From the NCBI GenBank assembly GCA_040222235.1, contig JAVKDO010000012.1:13581-77580 (forward strand): a stretch of 64,000 nt of DNA, read 5' to 3'. The DNA is from UBA6059 sp040222235. Lineage in GTDB: Bacteria; Bacteroidota; Bacteroidia; Cytophagales; Cyclobacteriaceae. The notes below the pieces were generated by a model, which saw nothing but the letters and a program-made list of their open reading frames with translations, had not been told where the DNA came from and did no database searches. This document shows positions 1 through 8,706 of the stretch, piece after piece. Position numbers and translations under genes: made by a program. Every line of letters starts with the position of its first letter. The stretch's first letter is position 1.

Positions 1-687
1 TACGAAATCTATTTGAGATACTACATCGATGCGCTCAGGTATACTGGCTATCCAATGGCTGTGCAGACGATAGGGTCATCCATGGCCGTGCGTAGTTCGA
101 CTTATCAGAAATGTGGTGGAATGAATCGACGAAAGGCGGGTGAGGATTTCTACTTCATTCATAAGCTCCTACCACTGGGTGGGTATGCTGAGATTAACAG
201 CACTACCGTCAGGCCATCAGGCAGAGTATCCAGCAGAGTTCCTTTCGGTACAGGGGCTGCTATAGGCAAATGGGCAGAAGATGCTTCCACCCTTGATAAG
301 ATCTACAACCCAGACGTTTTTGAAGACCTAAAACTCTTCATCGACTCAGTTGATGATTTCTTTGACCTACCGGAAGGTGAGCTCAAGGATTTAATCAATG
401 GTTTTCCGACAACCATTCGTCTATTTCTTGAGCTCGAGAATGGGCTTAATAGTATACTCGAGCTAAAGAAGAGTACGAACAATGCTTCGTCCTTCAAAAA
501 ACAATTTTGGAACTACTTCGATGGACTCAAAGTGCTGAAGTATGTGCACTATGCCAGCGAACACAGCATGCCAAAGGTGCCTATCGCTGAAGGTTTAGCC
601 TGGCTTTTTAACAATCATTTTCAGAAAGGCCAACCGGCCACTTTGGTCGCAGCATTACTCGCACTTCGGGAATTTGATCGGAGGTAA
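1..687 (+). CDS. Glycosyltransferase family 2 protein, C-terminal part (5' end outside window)
   Basis: The frame is open from base 1 (Y-E-I-Y-L-R...), so the gene enters from the left edge and only about the last 228 residues are present. The segment G-E-D-F-Y-F-I-H-K-L near residue 45 resembles the acceptor/ED motif late in GT-A family 2 glycosyltransferases, preceded by a G-S-S-M-A-V-R segment usual at the end of the catalytic core. The downstream 150 residues are helical with no recognised motif. The likely role is sugar transfer in cell-surface or exopolysaccharide synthesis; the substrate cannot be told. The gene runs opposite to the following minus-strand block. Family assignment rests on a short C-terminal piece. 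Confidence 0.7.
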   Translation, partial: YEIYLRYYIDALRYTGYPMAVQTIGSSMAVRSSTYQKCGGMNRRKAGEDFYFIHKLLPLGGYAEINSTTVRPSGRVSSRVPFGTGAAIGKWAEDASTLDKIYNPDVFEDLKLFIDSVDDFFDLPEGELKDLINGFPTTIRLFLELENGLNSILELKKSTNNASSFKKQFWNYFDGLKVLKYVHYASEHSMPKVPIAEGLAWLFNNHFQKGQPATLVAALLALREFDRR

Positions 688-764
688 CTACTCAGATTTG
701 AAATGTTCGATTAAGAGAGGTTTTGTCATGATTCTTGCCGAAAATGGCAAAAATGAAGCCAAAA

Positions 765-830
765 CAGGATCGTACCTGTACCGGTATCCACGGCTTGAAA
801 CCCGTGGCTATAAACGATTCTGTACCTAAC
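765..830. repeat. REP-like palindromic element
   Basis: A CCACGG/CCGTGG stem (788-793 and 802-807) surrounds the loop CTTGAAAC, flanked by GTACC-rich sequence on both sides. It sits in the 186-nt gap between the convergent glycosyltransferase and bshB1. Shape and location resemble REP/BIME-type elements of Bacteroidota. There is no T-tract, so a terminator role is unclear. No second copy was seen in this window. Confidence 0.45.
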
Positions 831-873
831 CATACCACATGCCTTTTTTTAGATCTGAGCAGTTACGGTCGGG

Positions 874-1590
874 CTAATAAAGTTCGAATAGATCTTTGAT
901 TCCCATCCGCTTTTCGATAGTAAAACCTTCCGCATATTTAAAGCCAACTGGCTGACCCATCTCCACTCCTCTAGATTCGATCAGATTCATAAAGGCTGGC
1001 GTAGAGATGAAGGTTTCAGGCTCTTTGCTATCTGGGTCGAAGAACTGCGACTTGTACGCACGCACCGCGTCCATCTTTTGCTCCCAATAATCAGAAACGT
1101 CAACCACAAAATCTGGGGTGATGAAGTTGCTTTGGATCATGTGGTAGACATTCTTGGGTCTCCATGCTTCCTGAACCTCCCCATCAACTGCTGTCTCGAC
1201 TCGTTTGAGGCCTGAGATAAAGCAAGCCTGAGATATCAAAGCAGAACCCTTACCATGATCTGGATGCCTATCAGATACCGCATTGGCTATGACGATATCG
1301 GGTCGGTAAGTCCTTATTTTTTTTGCAATCGCCAATTGGTGTTCACGATCATTTAAAAAAAAGGCATCTTCAAATTCCAAATTGTCCCTTACAGATACTC
1401 CCATGAGTTCACCCGCAGAGGCTGCCTCGTTCAATCTGATCTCTGGTGTACCACGTGTGCCCATCTCTCCTCTAGTGAGGTCAACAATACCCACCTTCCT
1501 ACCCTTAGCAATATTGGAGATAATGGTCCCTCCGGCTGATAACTCAGCGTCATCGGGATGAGCAGCAATCACAAGAATATCAAGTTTCAT
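874..1590 (-). CDS. bshB1: Bacillithiol biosynthesis deacetylase BshB1
   Basis: This 238-residue zinc-dependent LmbE/PIG-L-family deacetylase removes the acetyl group from GlcNAc-malate to give GlcN-malate, the second step of bacillithiol synthesis in the cytoplasm. The metal and catalytic motif A-H-P-D-D is at residues 10-14 and a second H-P-D-H at 109-112; a G-E-M-G-T-R-G stretch near 41-47 is characteristic of BshB1. Length is usual for the family. It lies downstream of trxB on the same strand, separated by a terminator-like hairpin, a sensible thiol-redox neighbourhood. The first ATG is used and gives a full Rossmann-like start (M-K-L-D-I-L-V-I). Confidence 0.93.
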   Translation of the reverse strand: MKLDILVIAAHPDDAELSAGGTIISNIAKGRKVGIVDLTRGEMGTRGTPEIRLNEAASAGELMGVSVRDNLEFEDAFFLNDREHQLAIAKKIRTYRPDIVIANAVSDRHPDHGKGSALISQACFISGLKRVETAVDGEVQEAWRPKNVYHMIQSNFITPDFVVDVSDYWEQKMDAVRAYKSQFFDPDSKEPETFISTPAFMNLIESRGVEMGQPVGFKYAEGFTIEKRMGIKDLFELY

Positions 1591-1604
1591 TTTGGGCTAG
1601 TCTA

Positions 1605-1649
1605 GAAATAAAGAAAGGCGGTCAATCTGAAATCTCAGAACTGGCCGCC
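1605..1649 (-). terminator. Intrinsic terminator after trxB
   Basis: On the minus strand a GC-rich stem of about 14 bp (arms 1635-1649 and 1617-1630, one bulge) is followed by a T-rich run (TTTCTTTATTTCT). It lies 33 nt past the trxB stop and just before bshB1, so bshB1 probably has its own promoter or depends on read-through. Confidence 0.65.
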
Positions 1650-1681
1650 ATGCAAATTAAATAACTTCTTATTGGGTCGCT

Positions 1682-2620
1682 TTAGGCAACTTCCATCTCC
1701 TTTGCAGCAAGGAAGCGCTCAGCATCAAGAGCTCCCATACATCCCGTACCAGCAGCTGTAACCGCCTGGCGATAGACATGGTCCTGTGCATCTCCTGTTG
1801 CGAAAACTCCTTCTATGTTCGTTTTGCTAGTGCCAGGTATCGTCTTAATATAGCCGCTTTCGTCCATCTCAAGATAGTCTTTGAAGATGTCCGTATTTGG
1901 CTGGTGTCCAATAGCGACAAACAAGCCTTGGACTTTCAACTCAGTCTTTTCATCGGTCTGGTTGTTGAAGACTCTCACGGCCTCAACTTCCTCAGCACCC
2001 AGTACTTCTTCTACTTGCGTATTCCAGAGTATCTCAATGTTTTCTTTGCTCATCACACGCTTCTGCATGATTTTAGAAGCCCTCATCTCATCCCTTCTGA
2101 CCACCATGTATACCTTATTCACAAGGTTGGATAGGTAGCTCGCTTCTTCTGCCGCAGTATCTCCGGCTCCAACAATCACTACATCCTGTCCCTTGAAGAA
2201 GAAGCCATCACAAACAGCGCAGGCGGAAACCCCCTTGCCATTGAGTCGCTCCTCTGACTCCAGCCCTAGCCATTTTGCGCTAGCGCCAGTCGATATAATC
2301 ACAGACTCTGCCTCTATCTCGTGCTTCTCATCGACAGTCGCCTTCAACGGATAAGATGAAAAGTCAACAGAAGTGACTAATCCATATCGGATATCGGCTC
2401 CAAACCGTTCAGCTTGTTTCTGAAATTCGGTCATCATCTGAGGCCCCATCACTCCATCAGGATAGCCTGGATAGTTTTCCACATCATTTGTGATGGTTAA
2501 CTGTCCTCCAGGTTGCCCACCTTGATACAATACGGGCTTCAAACCAGCTCTCGATGCGTAGATGGCAGCAGTATATCCCGCCGGGCCAGAACCGATGATT
2601 AATACTTGTACTTTTTCCAT
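1682..2620 (-). CDS. trxB: Thioredoxin-disulfide reductase
   Basis: This 312-residue FAD/NADPH flavoprotein reduces thioredoxin in the cytoplasm. The N-terminal FAD-binding G-S-G-P-A-G is at 10-15, the redox-active C134-A-V-C137-D, the NADPH-binding G-A-G-D-T-A near 152-157, and the C-terminal FAD motif A-T-G-D near 276. Length is typical. An inverted repeat GACCTC/GAGGTC (2637-2642 and 2649-2654) lies 17 nt upstream of the start and would fold in the 5' leader; whether it regulates translation is unknown. It ends in a hairpin terminator before bshB1. Confidence 0.97.
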   Translation of the reverse strand: MEKVQVLIIGSGPAGYTAAIYASRAGLKPVLYQGGQPGGQLTITNDVENYPGYPDGVMGPQMMTEFQKQAERFGADIRYGLVTSVDFSSYPLKATVDEKHEIEAESVIISTGASAKWLGLESEERLNGKGVSACAVCDGFFFKGQDVVIVGAGDTAAEEASYLSNLVNKVYMVVRRDEMRASKIMQKRVMSKENIEILWNTQVEEVLGAEEVEAVRVFNNQTDEKTELKVQGLFVAIGHQPNTDIFKDYLEMDESGYIKTIPGTSKTNIEGVFATGDAQDHVYRQAVTAAGTGCMGALDAERFLAAKEMEVA

Positions 2621-2701
2621 AATTTCTTTCTGCTAAGACCTCTCAGAGGAGGTCGCTAAATTAACAAATCGCTAACTAAGGGTTAAACTGAATTAAACTA
2701 A

Positions 2702-2728
2702 AAAAGGTCTCATTTCAGGAGACCTTTT
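2702..2728 (-). terminator. Intrinsic terminator after rpoD
   Basis: A perfect 10-bp stem (2702-2711 paired with 2719-2728; AAAAGGTCTC and its complement) with a 7-nt loop, ending in a T run on the minus strand, 22 nt past the rpoD stop. A-rich and T-rich flanks on both sides could let it act in both directions. Confidence 0.85.
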
Positions 2729-2749
2729 GTCGTGCACATGTCATATTCT

Positions 2750-3613
2750 TTATCCCAAGTAGGGTTTCAAAGATTTGCTCCTAGAGGTATGTCGCAACCT
2801 TCTTATCGCCTTCTCTTTTATTTGTCTTACTCTTTCTCTAGTTAAACCGAATTTTTCACCAATTTCTTCCAAAGTCAATGGCTGCTCACCATTCAAGCCA
2901 AAATAAAGTGCTACGACATCAGCTTCCCTTTGTGTAAGCGTTGACAAGGCTCTCTGTACCTCTCTCCTGAGAGAGTCGGTCATCAGCATGTTGTCTGGAG
3001 TGACCTCCGTCTCATTTTCGAGCACGTCAAGAAGACTATTTTCCTCACCATTGGCAAAGGGAGCGTCCATGGAGATATGCCGACCGGAAATCTTCATGGT
3101 GTCGAGTACCTCGCTGGTCGCTATCTCTAGAAATTCGGCCATCTCATCCGGAGAAGGCTCTCTTTCATACTTTTGCTCTAGCTCACTAAAGGTCTTTGAA
3201 ATCTTATTGAGCGATCCTACTCTGTTCAGCGGCAGACGTACAATTCGCGACTGCTCCGCAAGCGCCTGCAGGATCGACTGTCGGATCCACCATACTGCAT
3301 AGGATATAAACTTAAAACCTCGGGTCTCATCAAAGCGTTGTGCCGCTTTAATAAGCCCGAGGTTTCCTTCATTTATTAGGTCTCCAAGCGTGAGGCCCTG
3401 ATTTTGATATTGCTTTGCCACAGAAACTACAAACCTAAGATTGGCCTTAGTAAGTTTCTCAAGTGCCAGATGATCCCCTTGTTTAATCCTCTGAGCTAAA
3501 TCGACTTCTTCCTCAGCCGTAAGCAAATCAACTCTTCCGATCTCCTGTAGATACTTGTCAAGTGATTGACTTTCTCTATTGGTGATCTGCTTACTGATTT
3601 TAAGTTGTCTCAT
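2750..3613 (-). CDS. rpoD: RNA polymerase primary sigma factor (RpoD/SigA)
   Basis: This 287-residue sigma-70 directs core RNA polymerase to housekeeping promoters. Region 1.2 begins near residue 16 (S-L-D-K-Y-L-Q-E-I-G), region 2 spans about 60-130 with the D-L-I-N-E-G-N-L-G-L core-binding segment and the W-W-I-R-Q -10-recognition helix, region 3 about 135-205, and region 4 ends the protein with the helix-turn-helix T-R-E-R-V-R-Q-I. Region 1.1 is absent, as is usual for the short primary sigma of Bacteroidota. The 108-nt gap to pnp contains a striking 18-bp inverted repeat. A strong terminator follows. Confidence 0.96.
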   Translation of the reverse strand: MRQLKISKQITNRESQSLDKYLQEIGRVDLLTAEEEVDLAQRIKQGDHLALEKLTKANLRFVVSVAKQYQNQGLTLGDLINEGNLGLIKAAQRFDETRGFKFISYAVWWIRQSILQALAEQSRIVRLPLNRVGSLNKISKTFSELEQKYEREPSPDEMAEFLEIATSEVLDTMKISGRHISMDAPFANGEENSLLDVLENETEVTPDNMLMTDSLRREVQRALSTLTQREADVVALYFGLNGEQPLTLEEIGEKFGLTRERVRQIKEKAIRRLRHTSRSKSLKPYLG

Positions 3614-3645
3614 TCAGCTAGGATTAGGTTTCTCGTCAGCAATCG

Positions 3646-3687
3646 TATTAATATTCTGTGAATCAATTAATTCACAGAATATTAATA
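3646..3687. promoter_or_regulatory. Perfect 18-bp inverted repeat in the pnp-rpoD gap
   Basis: Arms 3646-3663 and 3670-3687 are exact reverse complements separated by CAATTA. The AT-rich hairpin begins 33 nt upstream of the rpoD start and lies 34 nt past the pnp stop. There is no T-tract, so it is not a standard terminator. It could protect the pnp 3' end, be a processing site, or serve as an operator or leader hairpin of rpoD. The choice between these is not decided by the sequence. Confidence 0.6.
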
Positions 3688-3721
3688 TTGTAGAAAATTA
3701 AACAACCCAGCTATTTTTTTC

Positions 3722-5863
3722 CTAACTGTCCTCAGATTTTTTCTCAGGCTTAGGTAAAAGTACTTTTCTGGATAGTCTGAATTTGCCAGTCTTCTTGTCT
3801 ACTTCGATAAGCTTTACTTTGACTGTCTCACCGACTTCTAAGATACCGTCCATCTTCTCTACACGTTCCCATTTGATCTCTGAGATGTGTAATAGACCGT
3901 CCTTACTTGGCATGAATTCAATAAAAGCTCCGAATGGCATGATCGACTTGACCTTACCTTCATAGACCTCACCGACCTCAGGTACAGCTACGATAGCCTT
4001 GATTCTACCAAGTGCATCGTCCATAGCGTCTTGGTTAACAGCAAAGACACTTACTTGACCGCCTTTTTCCGTTTCCTCAATCACCACAGTAGCACCTGTA
4101 GACTTCTGAATTTCCTGTACCACTTTTCCACCAGGACCGATTAGTGGCCCGATCATGTCTCTATCTATGATCAATTTGTGCGATCTAGGTGCATTCGGCT
4201 TGAGTTCAGCTCTTGGTTCAGCAAGTGTCTCGGTGATCTTATCAAGAATATGCATTCTACCCTTTCGAGCCTGCTCAAGTGCTTCTGCAAGCAAATCGTA
4301 TGACAGACCATCAATCTTGATATCCATCTGACAAGCTGTGATACCATCCTTCGTGCCGGTTACTTTGAAGTCCATATCACCTAGGTGATCTTCATCTCCA
4401 AGGATATCCGAAAGAATAGCGTACTTCTTAGTTTCAGCATCTGAGATCATACCCATGGCAATACCTGAAACAGGTTTCTTCAAAGGCACACCTGCATCCA
4501 TGAGCGCTAGAGAACCAGCACAAACAGTTGCCATAGAGGAAGAACCGTTCGACTCAAGTATGTCAGATACTATTCTGATTGTATATGGATTGTCCTCATC
4601 TGAGGGAAGCATGTTTTTCAATGCTCTCATCGCAAGGTTACCATGTCCAACTTCACGTCTACCAGGACCTCTATTAGGTCTTACTTCTCCAGTAGAGAAT
4701 GCAGGGAAGTTGTAGTGTAGTATAAACTTATTGTATCCAGAATGGATAGCACCATCAATCATCTGCTCGTCAAGCTTAGTACCCAAGGTTACAGAAGTCA
4801 ATGATTGGGTCTCTCCACGTGTGAATACTGCAGAACCGTGAGCGGTAGGAAGATAATCTACCTCAGACCATATAGGTCTGATCTCATCTGTCTTTCTACC
4901 ATCTAATCTGATCTTGTGATCAAGCACACTATTTCTAATCGCTTCTTTCTCCACATCATGGTAGTAGGTCTTTACCAAACGCTCATCTAACTCACGGTCT
5001 TCAGGCTGAGCCTCTTTCCACTCTGTGATGATTGCCTTAAACTTCTCAGATCTAAGGGCCTTGTTGGCAATACCTTCACTAGCTACTTGATATACCTTGT
5101 CATATACGGCAGCTTTGATTTCTTCTTTAAGATCAAGATCATGCGTCTCATGAGAATACTCGCGCTTCTCACCAGCACCAAACATTTCCGCTAGGTCAAG
5201 CTGCGCCTGACACATCACCTTGATGGCATCATGAGCTACTTTCATCGCCTCAAGCATCTCTGCTTCTGAAGCTTCCTTCGCTTCACCCTCTACCATGGAG
5301 ATGTTATCCATAGTCGCACCAACCATCAACTCAAGAGTGGCCTCTGCAAGCTGCGTGGGTGTAGGATTGATTACATACTGGTCACCAACTTTGGCAACTC
5401 TTGCTTCAGCGATAGGGCCTCCAAATGGAATGTCAGACACTGCGATCGCTGCTGAAGCGGCAAATGCAGCTAATGCATCAGGTAATACGTCAGGATCCGC
5501 ACTAATCATAGAGATAGCCACTTGCATGTCAGCATGATAGTCGCTAGGCATCAATGGCCTGATCACTCTATCTACTAATCTGCATATAAGAATCTCGTAA
5601 TCCGAGAGTCTACCTTCTCTTTTTAGGAAGCCACCAGGTATTTTTCCGTTGGCTGCAAATTTTTCTTGATAATCAACAGACATTGGTAAGAAGTCAACTC
5701 CCTCTTTGGCGTCTTTACTAGACACCACGGTAGCCAAGAGCATGGCATTGCCCATTCTCACCATTACGGAACCATCAGCTTGCTTGGCAAGCTTGCCCGT
5801 TTCCATTGTGATTTCCCGCCCATCAGGCAGATTAAATTTCTTTGTTTGAAAATTTGTTAGCAT
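3722..5863 (-). CDS. pnp: Polyribonucleotide nucleotidyltransferase (PNPase)
   Basis: This 713-residue phosphorolytic 3'-5' exoribonuclease works in RNA decay. It has two RNase PH-like domains (about 10-230 and 310-540) joined by a helical linker, then a KH domain around the G-P-G-G-K loop near 575, and an S1 domain (about 620-690, V-Y-E-G-K-V and G-A-F-I-E-F). Length and order match the family. It lies between rpsO and rpoD on the same strand; the rpsO-pnp order is conserved in many bacteria. Here rpsO is followed by its own terminator, so pnp may depend partly on read-through. Confidence 0.97.
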   Translation of the reverse strand: MLTNFQTKKFNLPDGREITMETGKLAKQADGSVMVRMGNAMLLATVVSSKDAKEGVDFLPMSVDYQEKFAANGKIPGGFLKREGRLSDYEILICRLVDRVIRPLMPSDYHADMQVAISMISADPDVLPDALAAFAASAAIAVSDIPFGGPIAEARVAKVGDQYVINPTPTQLAEATLELMVGATMDNISMVEGEAKEASEAEMLEAMKVAHDAIKVMCQAQLDLAEMFGAGEKREYSHETHDLDLKEEIKAAVYDKVYQVASEGIANKALRSEKFKAIITEWKEAQPEDRELDERLVKTYYHDVEKEAIRNSVLDHKIRLDGRKTDEIRPIWSEVDYLPTAHGSAVFTRGETQSLTSVTLGTKLDEQMIDGAIHSGYNKFILHYNFPAFSTGEVRPNRGPGRREVGHGNLAMRALKNMLPSDEDNPYTIRIVSDILESNGSSSMATVCAGSLALMDAGVPLKKPVSGIAMGMISDAETKKYAILSDILGDEDHLGDMDFKVTGTKDGITACQMDIKIDGLSYDLLAEALEQARKGRMHILDKITETLAEPRAELKPNAPRSHKLIIDRDMIGPLIGPGGKVVQEIQKSTGATVVIEETEKGGQVSVFAVNQDAMDDALGRIKAIVAVPEVGEVYEGKVKSIMPFGAFIEFMPSKDGLLHISEIKWERVEKMDGILEVGETVKVKLIEVDKKTGKFRLSRKVLLPKPEKKSEDS

Positions 5864-5900
5864 TTAAATCTGTTCTCCCTTTTCATACCCACGTTGAGTA

Positions 5901-5931
5901 TAAAAAGAAAAGGGATTCCCTTTGAATCCCT
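5901..5931 (-). terminator. Intrinsic terminator between rpsO and pnp
   Basis: A 7-bp stem GGGATTC/GAATCCC (5912-5918 and 5924-5930) is followed on the minus strand by TTTTCTTTTT. It lies 11 nt past the rpsO stop and about 40 nt before pnp, so it probably makes a short rpsO transcript and attenuates pnp. Confidence 0.75.
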
Positions 5932-5941
5932 ATTTCTGTTA

Positions 5942-6217
5942 TTACTTTCTTAATTTCAGTTCCGCGATAATCGCTCGATATCTTTCGATATCAATCTTTT
6001 GGAGATAGCTGAGTAGTCTCCTTCTCTTACCTACCAATTTCAAAAGGCCCTTTCGTGAAGAGTGATCTTTCTTGTTTGTTTTGAGGTGATTTGTAAGGTG
6101 AATGATTCGGAAGGTAAAGAGTGCAATCTGTGACTCAGGTGAGCCAGTATCTGTCTTTGACCTTAACCGACCATGATTCTCGAACAAATCAGTTTTGACT
6201 TCTTGCGTTAAATACAT
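5942..6217 (-). CDS. rpsO: 30S ribosomal protein S15
   Basis: This 91-residue protein binds 16S rRNA in the central domain of the small subunit. The conserved stretches T-G-S-P-E-Q/S-Q-I-A, H-L-T-N-H-L, D-H-S-S-R-K-G-L and the R-R-R-L-L-S-Y-L helix are all present, with standard length. It is preceded by a perfect Bacteroidota promoter (6255-6285) and followed by a terminator and pnp. Confidence 0.98.
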   Translation of the reverse strand: MYLTQEVKTDLFENHGRLRSKTDTGSPESQIALFTFRIIHLTNHLKTNKKDHSSRKGLLKLVGKRRRLLSYLQKIDIERYRAIIAELKLRK

Positions 6218-6254
6218 GCTTAGTTAATGAATAAGTTTCTAAAATTTGAAAACG

Positions 6255-6285
6255 CAAAGGTAGGTAGTATTCTACTCTAACCAAA
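6255..6285 (-). promoter_or_regulatory. Bacteroidota-type promoter of rpsO
   Basis: Read on the minus strand, TTTG (6285-6282) and TACCTTTG (6262-6255) are separated by exactly 19 nt. This matches the Bacteroidota primary-sigma pattern TTTG, 19-21 nt, TAnnTTTG, at a plausible distance of about 38 nt from the rpsO start codon. Confidence 0.75.
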
Positions 6286-6357
6286 ACCTTAATCAAACTT
6301 AGGAATCATCGAATGACGGTCATGAAAGCACAACCATGCCAATTATATAATCTAATT

Positions 6358-8052
6358 CTAACGCTTCAGTGCTACTTTGACTTTATCCAAAATCACCAAG
6401 TAGAAGTCGGTATCAAACAGCCTGGCATCTTTCCTAGCTTGTCTAAGGAAGAAGAGCCCTACCGGAAATAAGACCATATTGGAAATCCATGCCGCGGTTA
6501 ATGGTGGCACCAAGTCCTCCCGAGCCCACTTAATGCTCAAGATATTGAGTACATAGTAAAGGATGTAGAAGAATATTGAGATGATCACCGGCACGCCAAG
6601 CCCTCCCTTTTTGATGATCGCGCCTAATGGAGCACCTATCAGGAACATGGTGAAGCATGCAGCTGCCTGAGCGTATTTTCTGTACATCTCGGTAGCATTC
6701 TTATCAGACTCTCGCTCCATAGTTACCAACCGAGCTGTGCTACTACTCACTGTGGACCTTACATTGCGTGCTGATCTTAAGGCATTGTCGAGAATCACAC
6801 TCTTCTTCCGTTCATCGGTAGTCACCTTATTGAAAGGTTCCTGAGTGGCAGCTATCACTCCTTGCCAGGTAGTATCGGCGGGCAGCTTCTGCAGTTGCCT
6901 TTTGCGCTTTCTTTCTTCTTTCGTGTCTCCTGTCTTTTTGTCGTCCTGCCAAAAAGTGATCATACCTGCTTTTTCGACAACTTTGGTCACGGGCATAATC
7001 TGAGGCCTTGATCTCTCTTGCGATGAATCAGGCCTGACTGGCACTCTAATTTTCTGCATCGAATCTACCTTGGTCTTTCTTTCTGCATCGATCGCTTCCT
7101 GAAACTGTAGATACTTTTCCGGTAGGTCAAGCTTATCCGCGAGGTGGTTATCATAAAAGGCCGGGGCAGTTTTATATATATTGAACATCACCTTATCCAT
7201 GCCTTTAGATAGCGAGTCAATGTCTATACCGAGAGATTCGATACTCTTCATGCGATAGTCGCCTGCAAAAAGATCTTCCTTCGTTCGCTTTAAATCAAAT
7301 GATGAGAGACTAAATACGATCTTCATCTCCTTGTAACCATTCCTAGTGAACTGGTTAATCTGATCAGCGCCGTATGCATTGGACTTTTGGCCTGTATTTG
7401 GGAATTCCTCATACAGGTTTCCGTTAAATAGCTCAAAGACCAAATACTTTTCATTCATGTAAGTGTACATGCGACTCGAGTCAGCATAGATTACACGATT
7501 GTTGCCTTGTCCAGACGTATGATCGTATATGATCACGTCTTTTAGTGTAATATCATCCAGCTTCTTGTTAGCCTTGATACTGTAGTTAGGGATACCATCA
7601 TAAAACGCACCTTCTTTAAGGTCTAGAGATGGCTTTTTCTGCTTGATGTCGTATAGAAGGCTTAGTGCCTTAAGGTTAGCCGCAGGTACTATATAATTAT
7701 TTGAGTAATAAGCACCCACCGACAATAGCACTGAAAAAATAAAAATAGGCTGTATGGCACGAATCAGTGAAATACCGGCACTCTTGATGGCCGAAAGTTC
7801 AAAATGCTCTCCAAGATTGCCAAAGGTCATCAATGAAGAGAGCAGTACAGCTAGGGGCAATGCATCCGGCGTAATCCGAACACTGAAGTAGAATAAAAAT
7901 TCTGCGAGAACGGGTACAGGAAGCCCCTTACCAATTATATCATCGAAGTACTTCAGCATCAACTGAAGCAGAAGAATAAAAACGGTAATAAAAAAAGTGA
8001 GAAAAAAGGGTCCAAAAAAGGACGACAGGATGAGCTTATCCAGTTTCTTCAT
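6358..8052 (-). CDS. LptF/LptG (YjgP/YjgQ) family permease
   Basis: An inner-membrane protein of the family whose E. coli members LptF and LptG form the lipopolysaccharide-export ABC transporter with LptB. Hydrophobic segments lie near residues 12-35, 53-78 and 100-118 and again near 455-535, around a long periplasmic part. The first lines (K-L-D-K-L-I-L-S-S-F and the F-G-N-L-G-E-H-F-E segment) are typical. At 564 residues it is about 200 longer than the usual 360; the extra lies in the periplasmic region, including a very basic stretch near 385-410. Whether it acts as LptF or LptG cannot be decided. No lptB is nearby. Confidence 0.85.
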   Translation of the reverse strand: MKKLDKLILSSFFGPFFLTFFITVFILLLQLMLKYFDDIIGKGLPVPVLAEFLFYFSVRITPDALPLAVLLSSLMTFGNLGEHFELSAIKSAGISLIRAIQPIFIFSVLLSVGAYYSNNYIVPAANLKALSLLYDIKQKKPSLDLKEGAFYDGIPNYSIKANKKLDDITLKDVIIYDHTSGQGNNRVIYADSSRMYTYMNEKYLVFELFNGNLYEEFPNTGQKSNAYGADQINQFTRNGYKEMKIVFSLSSFDLKRTKEDLFAGDYRMKSIESLGIDIDSLSKGMDKVMFNIYKTAPAFYDNHLADKLDLPEKYLQFQEAIDAERKTKVDSMQKIRVPVRPDSSQERSRPQIMPVTKVVEKAGMITFWQDDKKTGDTKEERKRKRQLQKLPADTTWQGVIAATQEPFNKVTTDERKKSVILDNALRSARNVRSTVSSSTARLVTMERESDKNATEMYRKYAQAAACFTMFLIGAPLGAIIKKGGLGVPVIISIFFYILYYVLNILSIKWAREDLVPPLTAAWISNMVLFPVGLFFLRQARKDARLFDTDFYLVILDKVKVALKR

Positions 8053-8123
8053 TATACAACCTCGGTCACTCTGTCATTAACGATCAAATGACAAAAACAG
8101 TGGGCAAAGATTGAAAATTTTCA

Positions 8124-8510
8124 CTAGCCGCCGACGATTTCCTTCAAATTATGTATCAGGTTATCCCAAATATCCTGAGCCTCTTGCAGGTCTTCCACGT
8201 CAGAGTAATCAGTAATTCTAAAAAATACTGCTTGGGTAAGATCATTGACCTCTAGTTTAAATTCCAGATAATTGGGATCATCATCATCGTCCATAAACTC
8301 AAACTTCACCAAGTAGTTGGTGCGTTGGGCTACCATGCGCGCCTTATTCTCATCCCCATCCCATAGGAATGTGAAGGTTTTGTCGGCATTATTGATGTTC
8401 ACATCATCAGCAAACCACTGGGACAATCCACTGGCTGTACTAATGTATGGATAAAGCATTTTCTTGGAGGCGCTGAATTCATATTCGCCATTGAATACTT
8501 GCTTGCTCAT
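8124..8510 (-). CDS. START-like domain protein (SRPBCC fold)
   Basis: The 128-residue protein matches the START-like domain proteins common in Bacteroidota: F-S-A-S-K-K-M-L-Y-P-Y-I near residue 12, L-S-Q-W-F-A-D-D near 29-36, and an acidic F-M-D-D-D-D-D turn near 73. The fold is a helix-grip hydrophobic-pocket domain related to AHSA1; no ligand is known. It runs 71 nt upstream of the lptF-like gene on the same strand and may be cotranscribed. No signal peptide, so cytoplasmic. Confidence 0.8.
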   Translation of the reverse strand: MSKQVFNGEYEFSASKKMLYPYISTASGLSQWFADDVNINNADKTFTFLWDGDENKARMVAQRTNYLVKFEFMDDDDDPNYLEFKLEVNDLTQAVFFRITDYSDVEDLQEAQDIWDNLIHNLKEIVGG

Positions 8511-8581
8511 GGGCCAATAGTTAAGTACGATTTAAAGTAACCATTAATTTAAAAACTCCCTGCCAATTGTCAACTAAAACG

Positions 8582-8614
8582 CTTGTATTAAGCGCAACTT
8601 TATGCCTATTTTTG
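8582..8614 (+). promoter_or_regulatory. Promoter of tRNA-Met
   Basis: CTTG (8582-8585), a 21-nt spacer and TATTTTTG (8607-8614), which fits TAnnTTTG exactly. It ends 11 nt before the first base of the mature tRNA, as expected for a very short tRNA leader. Confidence 0.75.
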
Positions 8615-8625
8615 CACTCCCATTT

Positions 8626-8699
8626 GGCGAGGTAGCTCAGATGGTTAGAGCGCAGGATTCATAACCCTGAGGTCGGGAGTTCAATTCTCCCTCTCGCTA
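8626..8699 (+). tRNA. tRNA-Met (anticodon CAT)
   Basis: The full cloverleaf can be drawn: acceptor GGCGAGG with TCTCGCT (two G-U pairs), D stem GCTC/GAGC, anticodon loop TTCATAA with CAT at positions 34-36, variable AGGTC, T stem GGGAG/CTCCC with loop TTCAATT, discriminator A. The 3' CCA is not encoded. The first pair is G-U, not the C1-A72 mismatch of initiators, and the anticodon stem lacks three G-C pairs, so it is an elongator. A CAT-reading tRNA-Ile2 cannot be wholly excluded. It has its own promoter and terminator. Confidence 0.93.
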
Positions 8700-8706
8700 C
8701 AAAGTC

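Noticed and set aside
8626..8699. Initiator or tRNA-Ile2 reading CAT
   Set aside because: First pair is G-U, not the initiator C1-A72 mismatch, and the anticodon stem lacks three G-C pairs. Ile2 cannot be excluded by sequence alone but Met is the likeliest.
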